Positions 1 to 10,194 of a DNA stretch of 25,056 nucleotides are shown here, one piece after another (position 1 is the first letter of the stretch; each line of letters begins with the position of its first letter). Both the position numbers and the translations under genes were made by a program. Source of the DNA: Saccoglossus kowalevskii (lineage: Eukaryota > Hemichordata > Enteropneusta > Harrimaniidae); contig NW_003143822.1 in assembly GCF_000003605.2 (NCBI RefSeq), positions 59,768 through 84,823 on the forward strand. Reading direction: 5' to 3'. The notes beneath the pieces were generated by a model. The model did not search any database, was not told the DNA's origin, and saw only the letters and a program-made list of their open reading frames with translations.

Positions 1-346
1 TTTTGATTGTGCCTGGTAACCATTGATTGTTCCTGGTAACTTTTGATTGTGCCTGGTAACCATTGATTGTTCCTGGTAACTTTTGATTGTGCCTGGTAAC
101 CATTGATTGTTCCTGGTAACTTTTGATTGTGCCTGGTAACTTTTGATTGTGCCTGGTAACCATTGATTGTGCCTGGTAACTTTTGATTGTGCCTGGTAAC
201 CATTGATTGTTCCTGGTAACTTTTGATTGTGCCTGGTAACTGTTGATCGTTGCTTGTAACCATTGATTTTCTTTGGTAATCATTGGCCCTTGCCTTTAAC
301 CACTTGTTCTTCCACGTAACTGTTGGCTCTACTCTATCCTAGTAAC
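1..346. repeat. 20-bp minisatellite, truncated by the left edge of the window
   Basis: Twelve near-perfect 20-bp units run from 1 to 240. Unit A is ttttgattgtgcctggtaac and unit B is cattgattgttcctggtaac. They alternate A-B, except for an A-A pair at 121-160 and an A/B hybrid at 161-180. From 241 onward the units decay (tgttgatcgttgcttgtaac and so on), still recognisable by a terminal gtaac, until about 346. The array continues beyond the left edge, so its true size is unknown. Confidence 0.97.
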
Positions 347-1130
347 CATTGTCCTTATTCTGAAATGAAGTTTTCTATCAGAACCTACGCAGGTGACAAC
401 ATTACCGCATTGTTGTAAACTTTGAAGTTTTTGTTTAGTTCATTATTAATAGCTCCAACAATTATTATTACATATTGCATGGGTTATTATTTGTTTTGAT
501 TTATTGAGTATAGGCACATTATTGAATGTACATTTAGATATATTGTTCAATGTTAATACATGTAAATATTACAGGTTTCCCAGCTCCTCATCCAAATGCA
601 CTACTTCAAATGGCAAATATATACACATTGCTTTTTGAAAATACTGACCCAAAATATAAATATTAATATTTATAACAAATTAGCACGTGTGTGTCAATGT
701 AATATGTTATAATGCTTATAGTAGTTATGTGTTTTATTTACATACATGACTCAATGGTATATAACCCAAGGACCCAACCATCTGTAAAAAAAAAAAAAAA
801 GAAAAAAAAGAGGAAGTACTGAAACTTTTGTTTAAATCTTGTTTATACAAAGTTCTTGTATTTGCAAAACAGCAATAATTTTTTAATTTTAATTGATTGT
901 TGATAACCAGTGAAGTATTAGAAATGATTGCTGATGGCCTTGCTGATTTGTCAATTTCCAAAAATATGGGTGAAATAATTGTTTAAATATTAATTATGTA
1001 TTTCGGCTGATTATGAATTGTTTTGTTGTGCTTTGAAATGCATGTATTATTTATTGGTGGGTTTTAATTCCTGCTATGTTTATCACAAATGGGGGCTTAT
1101 GTTGTAATACTGTGTGTTTGTCTGTCTGTG
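347..1130. other. Non-coding AT-rich DNA
   Basis: I see no convincing gene here. An A-rich tract (about 787-812, A runs broken by single G) is the only notable feature. The open frame on the minus strand over it consists mainly of translated homopolymer. The stretch could be intron of a gene whose last exon is at 1134. Confidence 0.6.
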
Positions 1131-1133
1131 CAG

Positions 1134-1173
1134 GAATCTTGCAGCACTGATATCTCAAGAATTTGACACTTGA
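1134..1173 (+). other. Possible terminal coding exon of a gene to the left
   Basis: A textbook acceptor (tgtgtgtttgtctgtctgtg followed by cag, ending at 1133) precedes a short open stretch. In one phase it reads NLAALISQEFDT and then a TGA at 1171-1173. All three frames stop within 40 bases, so any exon here must be the last coding one. I do not recognise the peptide. The upstream exons would lie left of the window, perhaps beyond the 20-bp array. An ATTAAA lies at 1524-1529. This is a splice-signal argument only. Confidence 0.3.
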
Positions 1174-1575
1174 CCAGTCAAAACCAATCTGAATGTTGAC
1201 TGTAGTATTTGCAGCAGTGATTTTTATTAGTATTTACTGGGTAGATATTTTTTTTTTACTTTTGTACATATATGGAGTGATTTACTGCTGCTAACGCTAA
1301 TAGCAAAATACGCTATTGTGAATTGAATATTGGGCTGGATAAGGCCATACAATTACATATTAATTACCTTAATTGTCTGAACTTTGACCATAAATTGGCT
1401 GAACGCTAACTGGGTGGTCAGTTAAAGAAGATTTAGTATCTTGTTTTAGTTGAACCATAGTTATTTTACTCTTGTGTATTTTGCTCCCTGTTACTAAGCA
1501 AAATTGGTGAAGTTTGTGTGCAATTAAAAGATGCTGCTATATGACTGTGTTGGTGAATCTGTAGTACAGGTACTA

Positions 1576-2187
1576 GACTGGCAAAGTCCGGACTTCTTTT
1601 TTGTTTTACAAAAAGAAATAATTAATTGCTCTTTTATTCCTTTTAGCGTGATCACGAAAACTAACCTGATCGCTAAAGAAATCCCGACTGGACGCATCTA
1701 CGGGCATTTGACTGCTATTAATTATTCATGATTTCATTGATTATTCATGAGTGGGTGTGTGAAAGTAAACGTGACCTTTTTAGGTTGATTTTGATTCGAT
1801 CGCAGAGATGGATGCTTTAATTTTCTAAGTGCAATGGCGATACTTTCATCCATGTTTACTGAAAACAAGTCCATCTAAATGTCCAATGTATATAAGTAGT
1901 CATTCAAAATCATTGGGACCTCATATGTGAAAGGTCACGACCATAGATAAGATAAGAGATGATGTATATAGCTGCACTCTGATTCGTTGTCAATGCTAGT
2001 CAACATCTTTTAATAAGCATAATCACCGGAGTGATTCCGCTCCAGTTTTCACTTCAATGCAGGGGGTCGCCTGCAGATGCGTCCAGTCAGGATTTCTTTT
2101 GCAGTCACGCTAGTTTTAGCGATTAAGAAAGCTAAATTGACAATTATGGTTTTTTTGTAACAAAAAAAAGTCCTGACTTTGCCAGTC
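1576..2187. mobile_element. Non-autonomous DNA transposon (MITE-like) with long inverted termini
   Basis: The left end GACTGGCAAAGTCCGGAC (1576-1593) is matched in reverse complement by GTCCTGACTTTGCCAGTC at the right end (2170-2187). Both are bordered by TA (1574-1575 and 2188-2189), consistent with a TA target duplication. The inverted similarity continues inward for about 140 bp: AATCCCGACTGGACGCATCT on the left corresponds to AATCCTGACTGGACGCATCT in the reverse complement of about 2070-2095. There is no transposase ORF. A few extra bases outside the TA also look inverted, so the ends may be off by about 10 bp. Confidence 0.85.
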
Positions 2188-2323
2188 TATACTGGTACCG
2201 CAAATCAGTTTAAAAATGACTGAATTACACCCAAAAAAAATGCGTAATAAAAACAAGTGAGAAAGCATTGCTGCCTTCACATGTTGCATTTACCTATCAC
2301 AATAATATTTTGTTGTATTTTAG

Positions 2324-2700
2324 AAATGAAAAGAAGCTACACAACTTGATATCAGTGTTCGTCCATAAGCCAAAGTATTCAGTGCGTGTATTGACTTGAA
2401 TAAGCCAAGATGTAAGCAGAATGTCTTCTTATAAACACACATGGATTGGTTTGGTGCTGTATTGTTAATCTCTGTCTTATGGACTGTATTTTGGCAAACT
2501 CATTAAACTTGACAGTTCTCATTATGTGGTGTATATATGTATACAAATTTGTGATGTTATTTTATGAGTAAAACAAAATATAAAATGTTCACTCAAGTAT
2601 ATAATGTAAGGCAGCTTGGAATGTCGTGTATATATATATATATATATATATATGAAGTATATGTATTGTTAACTTTTTGCCAATAAATGTCAATTATCAA
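2324..2700 (+). other. Possible alternative terminal exon and 3' UTR
   Basis: A good acceptor (attttgttgtattttag, ending 2323) opens a 24-codon stretch starting NEKKLHNLISVFVHKPKYSV and stopping at TGA 2397-2399. About 280 bp further on is a canonical AATAAA (2682-2687). A (TA)n microsatellite (about 2629-2652) lies inside the putative UTR. This competes with the candidate at 1134; both could be alternative ends of one gene left of the window, or one or both may be chance. The peptide is not recognised. Confidence 0.25.
2629..2654. repeat. (TA)n microsatellite
   Basis: About twelve uninterrupted TA dinucleotides follow tgtcgtg. Confidence 0.95.
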
Positions 2701-2875
2701 TGTAATATCTCAATTGTTGCACCAATCCATTCTTATAAACAGAACTTAGAATAAGACGATACGTTGTTAGGACTGATCAATCAAATATAAAAAAACTAAT
2801 TTACTACATTCTGATCCTACTGAAGAAAGGCCATCACCTGAAACATCGGATTATATTGATTAAGTATCACCATTA

Positions 2876-3359
2876 GGGACAATATCAAAAGTTCAATGTA
2901 GGATAAAAAACTGAATTCCTTTAGTTTTTTCCAAAACCCCCCCACCCCCACTGAAACTTAATTGATAAATATTGATGATGGCGTCAGACTACATTCAATA
3001 TTAAATACAAATTGATAATCGGACAGTAGTATGGCATAGCAGTTGGTTGTCGGGTGGGTGTAAAAAGACTTTACAAATGCACCAATAACAAAGAAAAACA
3101 AGCTCCATTTGACGCACATATTCACACTCGGACCAAACCATTTTCTCGTCTTGGAGGGTTTTTTTTTTTCATTTTCTGTTATTTTTGTCCATGATTGGAT
3201 AGAAAAAAAACGGACTACAAATACTCCAAGATTTTTTTGACTTCATTAAAAAATAAAATCGTTTTTGTAGGATGGAAACTTTTTGAGGTCAAAATCCACC
3301 CACCCCAAAACTAAAGCAAATAAGTTTTTTATCCGACATCGATCTTTTGAAGTCGTTCC
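2876..3359. mobile_element. MITE with TTA target duplication (PIF/Harbinger-like)
   Basis: The left terminus begins GGGACAATATCAAAAGTTCA and continues through GGATAAAAAACT to TTTAGTTTT at 2928. The reverse complement of 3306-3359 reads GGAACGACTTCAAAAGATCG, then GGATAAAAAACT and TTTAGTTTT. That is more than 50 bp of imperfect terminal inverted repeat. Identical TTA triplets flank the ends (2873-2875 and 3360-3362). TTA duplications with GG-starting termini are usual for PIF/Harbinger elements; the superfamily is inference. The interior (C-rich near 2937-2950, T-rich near 3160) has no ORF. Confidence 0.8.
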
Positions 3360-3489
3360 TTACCTATTATTATTTTCAATATATTGGAATACCCAATGAA
3401 TTACGAATTGCATGTTTTATATGCTGCCAACTTGCAAAAATATCACTAACATTTCAGCCTTTGCAAATCACTGAATTTTACAAACGATT

Positions 3490-5440
3490 TTATGACTTTT
3501 AATACAACTTCTCTACTTTCCAAAAATATTCTCGTTTCACTAGGCTTTTCTTTCTTCAGGCAATATTTCTTTTTTCCTAACTTTACAGACAGCCTTTCTG
3601 TTTTTCAGGAAATACTGGGAACTTTGCAAATTGCTTTTGTAACCTTTTAGGCATCTTTTCAGCCTTCCAAGGTGACTTTTCAAACTTTGCAGACTGCTAC
3701 ATTTGAGGCAAATTTCCTGCTTTTCAAAATTGCTTTTCAAACTTTGCACCTTTCATGACTTTTCAGGCAACTTTCCTGCCTTCCAAATCAATTCTCATGC
3801 CTTATTTATCAGGCAACTTTCCTGATTCTACTTTTGCTTTTCAGAAAAATTCTTGTCTTCCAAAACAACTCTTCAAACTTTGCAGATAACTTTAGTGACT
3901 TCAGGCAACTTTCAAGCCATTCAAAGTGGTATTTTGATTTCTGTATGCATTTCTGCAGTCTAAAGCGACTTTTCAATCATTCCATTGAGGACTTTTCTTG
4001 CTAGTTTTCTGTGTCCCGAAGTGACTCTTAGCAAGTATTTTTTATGAATTTTCAAACAAATTTCCTGCTTTTCTAAGGTACTATCAAAGACAACTTTTCT
4101 ACTTTCAAAGTGTCATTTTGAACTTTACAGATGGTTTTTAATTACTTTCATGTAGATTCCTGGTAACCTTTCGCCCTTTTGAAACTTAGCAGACTGTTTA
4201 TCATAAGTTTTTACGCAACTTTCATGTCTTCCAAAGTGACTCCAAACGTTTTACATGGTTTTTATGACATTTCTGCTTCTTAAAGCAACTTTTTGAATTT
4301 TGCAGATGACTTTTTTGACTCATCTTGAATTTTCAAGGTGAATGTTCCGGCGATCATGACTTTTTCAAAAGCAACTTTTGGAATTTTGCAGACTGCTTTT
4401 CTTTCTGCCAAATTGATTCCTTTGAAGGTTACTTTTGTGACTAAATTAACTTTCTTTTCTTGTCAAGTGAATCATCAATCTTTGTGTACGACTTTCATGA
4501 CTTTTCAGGCAACTATTCCATCTACCAAAGCTTTGCAGGCTGTTTTTATGACTCTTCAGACCACTTTTCTGCCTTCCAAAGCAACTTTTAAATCAACTTC
4601 CAAACCAACTCTCTGAATATTTTGGATGGCTTTCATGACTTTTTGGAAATTCTTTTCCTGATTTGTAAGACTGTTTAGAAAATAGTCCTTCCTTAAAACC
4701 AAACCTTTCGAGACCCCAAACTTTGCGGATGGTTGTCATGACATTTCAGGCACCTTTTTTCTTTGCAAATTAGCTTTTCAAACTTTGCAGGCTGCGTTTA
4801 TGTGACTTTTCAGTTTTTGATTATTTTAAATGGGTTCCACAAGGTTTCAGGCAATGTGTAGATCTAACTTTAGAGACTGTGTTTTTGACTTTCATTTTTG
4901 CAAACTGACACTCCAATCTTTGTCTTCGATTGTGTAGGCAATTTTTCCTGTCTTCAAAAATGACTTTTAGAATCTTTCAATTGCCTTGGTTACTTACCAA
5001 GCAAAGTGACTTGCCTTTCAAAACTCTTGTTATACTTATGGCAAGTTTCCTGTATCCTGTTTCGATTTGTGAAAATTGTTTTTGTAATGTATAAGGCAAT
5101 GTTTACAACTCTTTTTGGAACTGCTTTTGTGACTTTTAGAAATTTGGAGCTTTGTACTGAGCTTTGATGACATTCAGTACCACTTTTCTACCATCAAAAG
5201 CGACTCGTAATTTGAAGACTACCGGTACTACTTTTAATACAACTTCTCTAAATTTTCAAAAATATTCTCGTTTTCTACCATCCAAAGTGACTCTCATAAT
5301 TTGAATACTACTTTTTTAGGCTACTTTCACACTTAAAGTGATTCTCCACAGTTTCGCGACGTTTCAGTAAACTTTTCCACTTTTGAACTTCACAATTGTA
5401 TCTTTAGGTAAATTTCCGATTTGCAACTTTTCAAACAGAT
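3490..5440. repeat. Ancient diverged satellite, unit about 60-70 bp
   Basis: Recurrent words build an imperfect unit: gacttttcaggcaactttcc, tgccttccaaagcaactttt, caaactttgcagactgcttt. The word 'actttgcaga/g' recurs near 3612, 3690, 3741, 3875, 4293, 4383, 4532, 4722 and 4774. The best-preserved part (4490-4610) has a 63-bp period. Spacing elsewhere is irregular because of indels. The open frame at 4338-4616 is read from these units (about 21 codons each) and is probably incidental. A longer word (acaacttctcta, then caaaaatattctcgttt) is shared by 3505-3537 and 5238-5272, suggesting an internal duplication or that both lie at the array edges. Confidence 0.85.
5220..5227. repeat. TACCGGTA palindrome, copy 1 of 4
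   Basis: The 8-bp palindrome TACCGGTA occurs here and at 11674-11681, 15002-15009 and 19422-19429. Confidence 0.9.
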
Positions 5441-5449
5441 GGATTTTGT

Positions 5450-6866
5450 AACTATTCTGTTGTAGATGAAATTTCATGGCATTACTATTCAACATAGAAC
5501 AGGGCTAAACAGAGCATGGTGACTTACTCGCACAAATAACTTCATAAACAGAAATATTAAACTGCATTGGTCAATTTGTTGACATGTAATAGTCAGAACA
5601 CATACTGCACAACTTAGACAAGATACTTGCAATAGACCACAATTTTTCCGAATTCAGATTAAGCTCAACCTGAATGTTCAGCGGATTTGTTCTTATAATT
5701 ATCGAGCATATTCTGTAAAAGTGTTAAATACATCAATGATTTGAATTTGTATTCATTTGCACATGAGTTTTTAGATGTTATACAGACAAAATTTTAAATG
5801 AATAATGATATATGTCTCATATAGCAATTTCTAGTGGAGTAGTTTTATATTTTGACATGTGTTTTTTTTTCTGCGCCCAGTCTGCAAAATGTGACTGTCT
5901 TGGCGCCCTCTAGTGTTGCAGCAGGGTGAGTATTCAACAGGTGAATTTCACATTATATTGATAGCTGGATTAATAGTAGGCATGATTGACATAAGTGGTA
6001 ACATTGTTTGTGTCATGTTTGATGTGGTCATATTGTCTATAATCACATGCAATAGGTGTAATATGCAATATGTGTGATAGAAATGAACGTTGTATATTAA
6101 TTTAAATAAATAAAAAAACGTAAATTTGTAGACATGGGTAATTGCGTAATTTGTACAAAGATCTTATTTTTTGCAAGCGTATATAGTAGTTTCCACAATA
6201 AATGTCGCAATTCGTACGCAATTTCCAATTTTGATTCTTAAACACAAATTATCAAATATATTATAAAAATGTAAAATGTATTTGTAAAGTGTAAAAACCT
6301 ATTTTTTACTGTGAATGAAACTTTCATTTCATTACCTGTAAAAACGTAAAATGCCTTTTTTATTCTCTGTAACCTGTACCAGCTATGCCCCCTTGCTCCC
6401 TTCATTGATGTTGATAGTGTGTAAAAAATTTACCCAATATAGGGACCCCCTCAACGCGTTCCAGTAAGTTGTGCTTTTAACCACATACTTGGGGTGTTCA
6501 ATAAAAGTTTGACCTTTCGCTAGGCATTGTGGTTAAAATAATAGCGTCTGGCATATTTTACGTTCCACGGGAAAATTGTCATCTAAATGCAGTTTGCTGA
6601 CAAATTGTCTGGTTAGTATCTCGCTGATATCGTATCGTGTATTATATAGTATTATGGGTGAAATGCGTTTTGCCATTCAGTCATGCGTGTCACGGTGAAG
6701 ACCGGCCATCTCTCAACACCGACGGGGACAGTGGCTTGCAATATCTTAATACTTACAGTTTACAAAACAGAAATAATAATCGCGAAATTATGCTCATGGA
6801 AACCATGATTAGACATATTGCTCTCTGGACGTACCACAAATTAAAATGACTAATATTTAAATTATA
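5450..6866. other. Non-coding stretch with one CTCF-like motif
   Basis: No gene is supportable. The segment TTGGCGCCCTCTAGTGTT (about 5900-5917) is, in reverse complement, close to the vertebrate/insect CTCF core (CC-A-C-T-A-G-A-G-G-G-C-G-C with one mismatch). Around 6620-6850 there is a moderately CpG-containing patch with short open frames that I do not recognise. Confidence 0.5.
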
Positions 6867-7095
6867 AACACTTATACGGGGACTATTACCGACGCTGTCT
6901 TTTTAGCTTCATATCGAGTTAAGTTGTCCGGTGGAGTGTGTAGTTGGCTTCATATCCGGTGGCATGCTAAACACTCCGGTGGTAGGTCACAAAGCATAGC
7001 TCCGTGCACACCGTTTGTCGTTCTGCATCTGACATTATAAACGGCATGTGATCGACACGCCCACTTCGTTGCGCTTACAGTCCCATTGTGTGTTT
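6867..7095 (+). promoter_or_regulatory. CpG-containing promoter-like patch
   Basis: This patch has clearly more CpG than its AT-rich surroundings. It carries TCCGGTGG three times (6927-6934, 6955-6962, 6975-6982), a repeated cttcatatc, and a TATAAA within cattataaacggcatg near 7036. It is the best promoter candidate upstream of ASB gene A, which has a splice acceptor at 10144 and therefore needs a 5' exon somewhere upstream. The assignment and direction are inference; a decayed repeat is the alternative. Confidence 0.3.
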
Positions 7096-9064
7096 AATCT
7101 TTGGAAACTGGCAGGGTTGTTGTAGAAAAACTGCACGTTAGTTTTTATTCGTTTAGCTTACATACAATGTAGTTTTCAGCTATATTTGTTCAAGGATGAT
7201 GTTGCGTTTGCTTTTCTTTATTAAATGTGTTGTTATAAATATAGTTCTGGAATTTCCCCTCTTGTCTGAACTTTACTACACTGTAGTATGCAAACATATG
7301 TACATACTTAGCTGGCAAAAAGCTGGGAGTTTTATAAATATAAATTTGTATAAATCTAAAGGACTTGTAAAATTAAAATTGACCAATTCTGAAATGATGA
7401 GGTGACATCATCATGAGTTTTGTTAATGAGTTGACCCCTCCCTCGGTAGTTCAACATTATCCAATAAGTAAGTGGTTCATTTGTAAGTGGGTGGTCATCG
7501 TTGTTGTCACTTGAGGGCTTGTGCATGCATTAACGGTGGAGACAATGTTGAGCTCTCAAGCCAATTATTATTAAATATTTGAATGAATGTTAATAATAGG
7601 TATTTATAAATGAAACTAAGATACAGTTTTCTGCCATTTACTGTATAGCAGTGGCAATAATTAGTCTCTCAAGAATCTCAACTCAGTTTTAATGAAATAT
7701 ATTAGATATAGTTTTTTGTTTTACAACTGGGGTACTTTAAAAAATTATGGGTTGCACATAGTTTGAGAACCTAAATTTGTATGGGGGTAGGGGATTACTT
7801 GTACAGTAGAAATGGAAAGAAAAATGGCTAACCCAGAACAAAAAAACGAAAGTTATGCACGGCTGTTTAAAACTGTATAGTTTCTGATCTGATGGACAAT
7901 ATTTCTGATAAGAATTCCCTAATAGCCAAGCTAAATAATGATAACTCCCAGGCTCGGTGGAAGGGGGGAGGGGGGGGGGGTTGTTGGGTGTTGATATGTT
8001 TTATGCAGTTTATATGTAATATTAAACAAGTTTACCTCCAATTTTATTAGCACTAATTTTAAAATTCTTTAGTTTACACACTTTCATGTTGATGTTTAAT
8101 ACAAAAGTTAGTTGTATTTAACACCCCCGCATTCTAAAGACACCATGGATGTCAAAATGAATGGAGAAAAATGACATCTCATTATTACTGATAAATCTAA
8201 ATTAATTCTAAATTAGCATACTGTAAAATATTTTATTATTTTTTGCTGAAATAACATTTAGATTGTTTTGTATGGAATTTATTCCCACTGACTGTTGATG
8301 AGTTGAATGTAAAATGCAGGAAAACAATATTCTCACTGATTCATTCCTTCAGCCAAATTGTAAAAGTAAATTCACAGTAATTTACATTATTAAAAAAAAA
8401 CTTGGCAAAGTTTCAGATAATTTCAAAATAAAATATAGTCCTAGCCTTCAACTACCGTACTTTAACATGTTGAGTTCAATCAGTGCTAAAGTCGGTATGG
8501 CTGTAACAATTACCAGTAATAGATTCTCTTCTCACTAATATCTTTGTTTGCTTGTTTAGCTTTGTTTGCTCAGATTGCTGCTCATTGGCATTAAATATCT
8601 CTCTTAGTTTCAAATATAACTAGTATGTGTTTGTCTGTTCACATGTTTTAGGGAATTTCATTCTGAAATTCTGTTATAACCTGCTTTGAAGGAGTAGTTG
8701 TATTGAAAGGTGAAACATTTTATTTCAGTGAGTGGTGGACGTGATGACAGATTGATCACAAACGTCATATTTTCATTGCTTCTAATATAAAGTTCCTAGA
8801 TAGAATACAAACTTAGAAAACACAGACCTGAACAGTGACTGCACATGACTAGTTTGCGTTGGTATTCAAGTTGCCCAGCATAACATTTCATGCTGGCTGT
8901 GTTTCACAGCTGTTTCTTTAGTGTAGTGAAAAAAAGGAAACAAATTAATAGATTGAATTGAGCTAATTAGTTGCATTTTCAGCCCTCAAGTAACCAATTG
9001 TTAAATGTCAGCCCAATCTCTGGATGGGAAAACAATTTTCTTATGTAGATACGTCTATTTTATC
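7096..9064. other. Non-coding stretch, probable 5' intron of ASB gene A
   Basis: Apart from the G tract nothing conserved is visible. Short open frames at 7196-7405 and 8314-8538 have AT-driven composition and no recognisable motifs. If the patch at 6867-7095 is the promoter of gene A, this would be its first intron. Confidence 0.4.
7963..7988 (+). other. G-quadruplex-forming G tract
   Basis: Six G, an A, eleven G, TTGTT, then GGG give more than four G runs within 26 bases on the plus strand, a classical quadruplex pattern. No gene context fixes a role. Confidence 0.75.
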
Positions 9065-9675
9065 AGTGATACAGCTATAATGAACAATCTGATTGGACAA
9101 TGTGTTGCCAAAGATAGTGATACAGCTATAATGAACAATCTGATTGGACAATGTGTTGCCAAAAATAGTGATACAGCTATAATGAACAATCTGATTGGAC
9201 AATGTGTTGCCAAAAATAGTGATACAGCTATAATGAACAATCTGATTGGACAATGTGTTGCCAAAAATAGTGATACAGCTATAATGAACAATCTGATTGG
9301 ACAATGTGTTGCCAAAGATAGTGATACAGCTATAATGAACAATCTGATTGGACAATGTGTTGCCAAAAATAGTGATACAGCTATAATGAACAATCTGATT
9401 GGACAATGTGTTGCCAAAAATAGTGATACAGCTATAATGAACAATCTGATTGGACAATGTGTTGCCAAAGATAGTGATACAGCTATAATGAACAATCTGA
9501 TTGGACAATGTGTTGCCAAAGATAGTGATACAGCTATAATGAACAATCTGATTGGACAATGTGTTGCAAAGATAGTGATACAGCTATAATGAACAATCTG
9601 ATTGGACAATGTGTTGCCAAAGATAGTGATACAGCTATAATGAACAATCTGATTGGACAATGTGTTGCCAAAAAT
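9065..9675. repeat. 51-bp minisatellite, 12 copies
   Basis: Twelve head-to-tail units start at 9065, 9116, 9167, 9218, 9269, 9320, 9371, 9422, 9473, 9524, 9574 and 9625. They start agtgatacagctataatgaa and end tgttgccaaa plus gat or aat. Copies differ only by G/A at one site (order GAAAGAAGGGGA) and by one missing C in unit 10 (50 bp). Because 51 is a multiple of 3, frames on both strands stay open for 170-200 codons; the one-base deletion breaks the sense frame, so I read this as non-coding. Each unit contains an inverted CCAAT box (CTGATTGG) and ACAAT words resembling HMG/SOX sites. Confidence 0.97.
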
Positions 9676-10144
9676 ATGTTAGCTAAATAAAATCTGCCAA
9701 GATGTAGTGATGTGGCGATTGCCTAATAAACAAACCTTGGCTGGCAAAGATAACTTTTTCCCCAAACATCACTGGAAATTACTTAATATTCCAATTGATC
9801 AGAAACCACTTTTTTTATGTAAATTTCACGGCTAGCAATGATCTTCTACAATGGCGCTGGTGCATCCAGGGTTGCCATGGTGGAGTAATAGAGATGTGCA
9901 TTTTGTCTGTCTCTAAGTTGGTGTTGGACGTGCCATAGAAGGTTAACCAGTTCCTTGTACATTTTCTACTATATTCTCTACTACTTGGTCCTCAATTTAT
10001 AAAAAAGGTGTGTATATACATGTATGTTTCCCTTACCTAAGATATCTGCCAGTATTTTGTAAACTTGCTCCTCTTTTATCATTTCTATTGGAATATAAAG
10101 AACATGATGATCACAAATATTAATATTTTTTTTTCATTTTGCAG
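9676..10144. other. Non-coding, ends in a splice acceptor
   Basis: There is no ORF of interest. AATAAA occurs at 9685-9690 right after the array. The stretch ends with a strong acceptor, tattttttttttcatttt-type tract followed by gcag (10141-10144), which defines the start of the ASB-A exon. Confidence 0.6.
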
Positions 10145-10160
10145 GAATCTTCACAATAGT

Positions 10161-10181
10161 ATGTTAAGATCGATGTTATAA
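10161..10181 (+). other. Upstream ORF in the ASB-A leader
   Basis: ATG at 10161 (A at -3) opens six codons and stops at TAA 10179-10181, 13 bases before the main ATG. It lies after the predicted acceptor at 10144, so it should be in the mature leader and could reduce translation of the main frame. Confidence 0.5.
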
Positions 10182-10194
10182 TTTGATTACAATT

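Noticed and set aside
1-240. CRISPR-like array
   Set aside because: The 20-bp units are contiguous without spacers, and the sequence is eukaryotic.
734-961. 75-codon minus-strand open frame
   Set aside because: Largely translated poly-T; no protein features.
4338-4616. 92-codon open frame on the plus strand
   Set aside because: It is read from satellite units; neighbouring units contain stops and indels.
9005-9660. Repetitive protein genes (194, 172 and 201 codons) across the 51-bp array
   Set aside because: The unit length is divisible by three and free of stops in several frames, so long open frames arise automatically on both strands. A one-base deletion in unit 10 breaks the sense frame, and no domain is visible.
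10183-10194. Four extra N-terminal residues for ASB-A
   Set aside because: That frame would begin at TTG; the first ATG is at 10195 and has a strong context.
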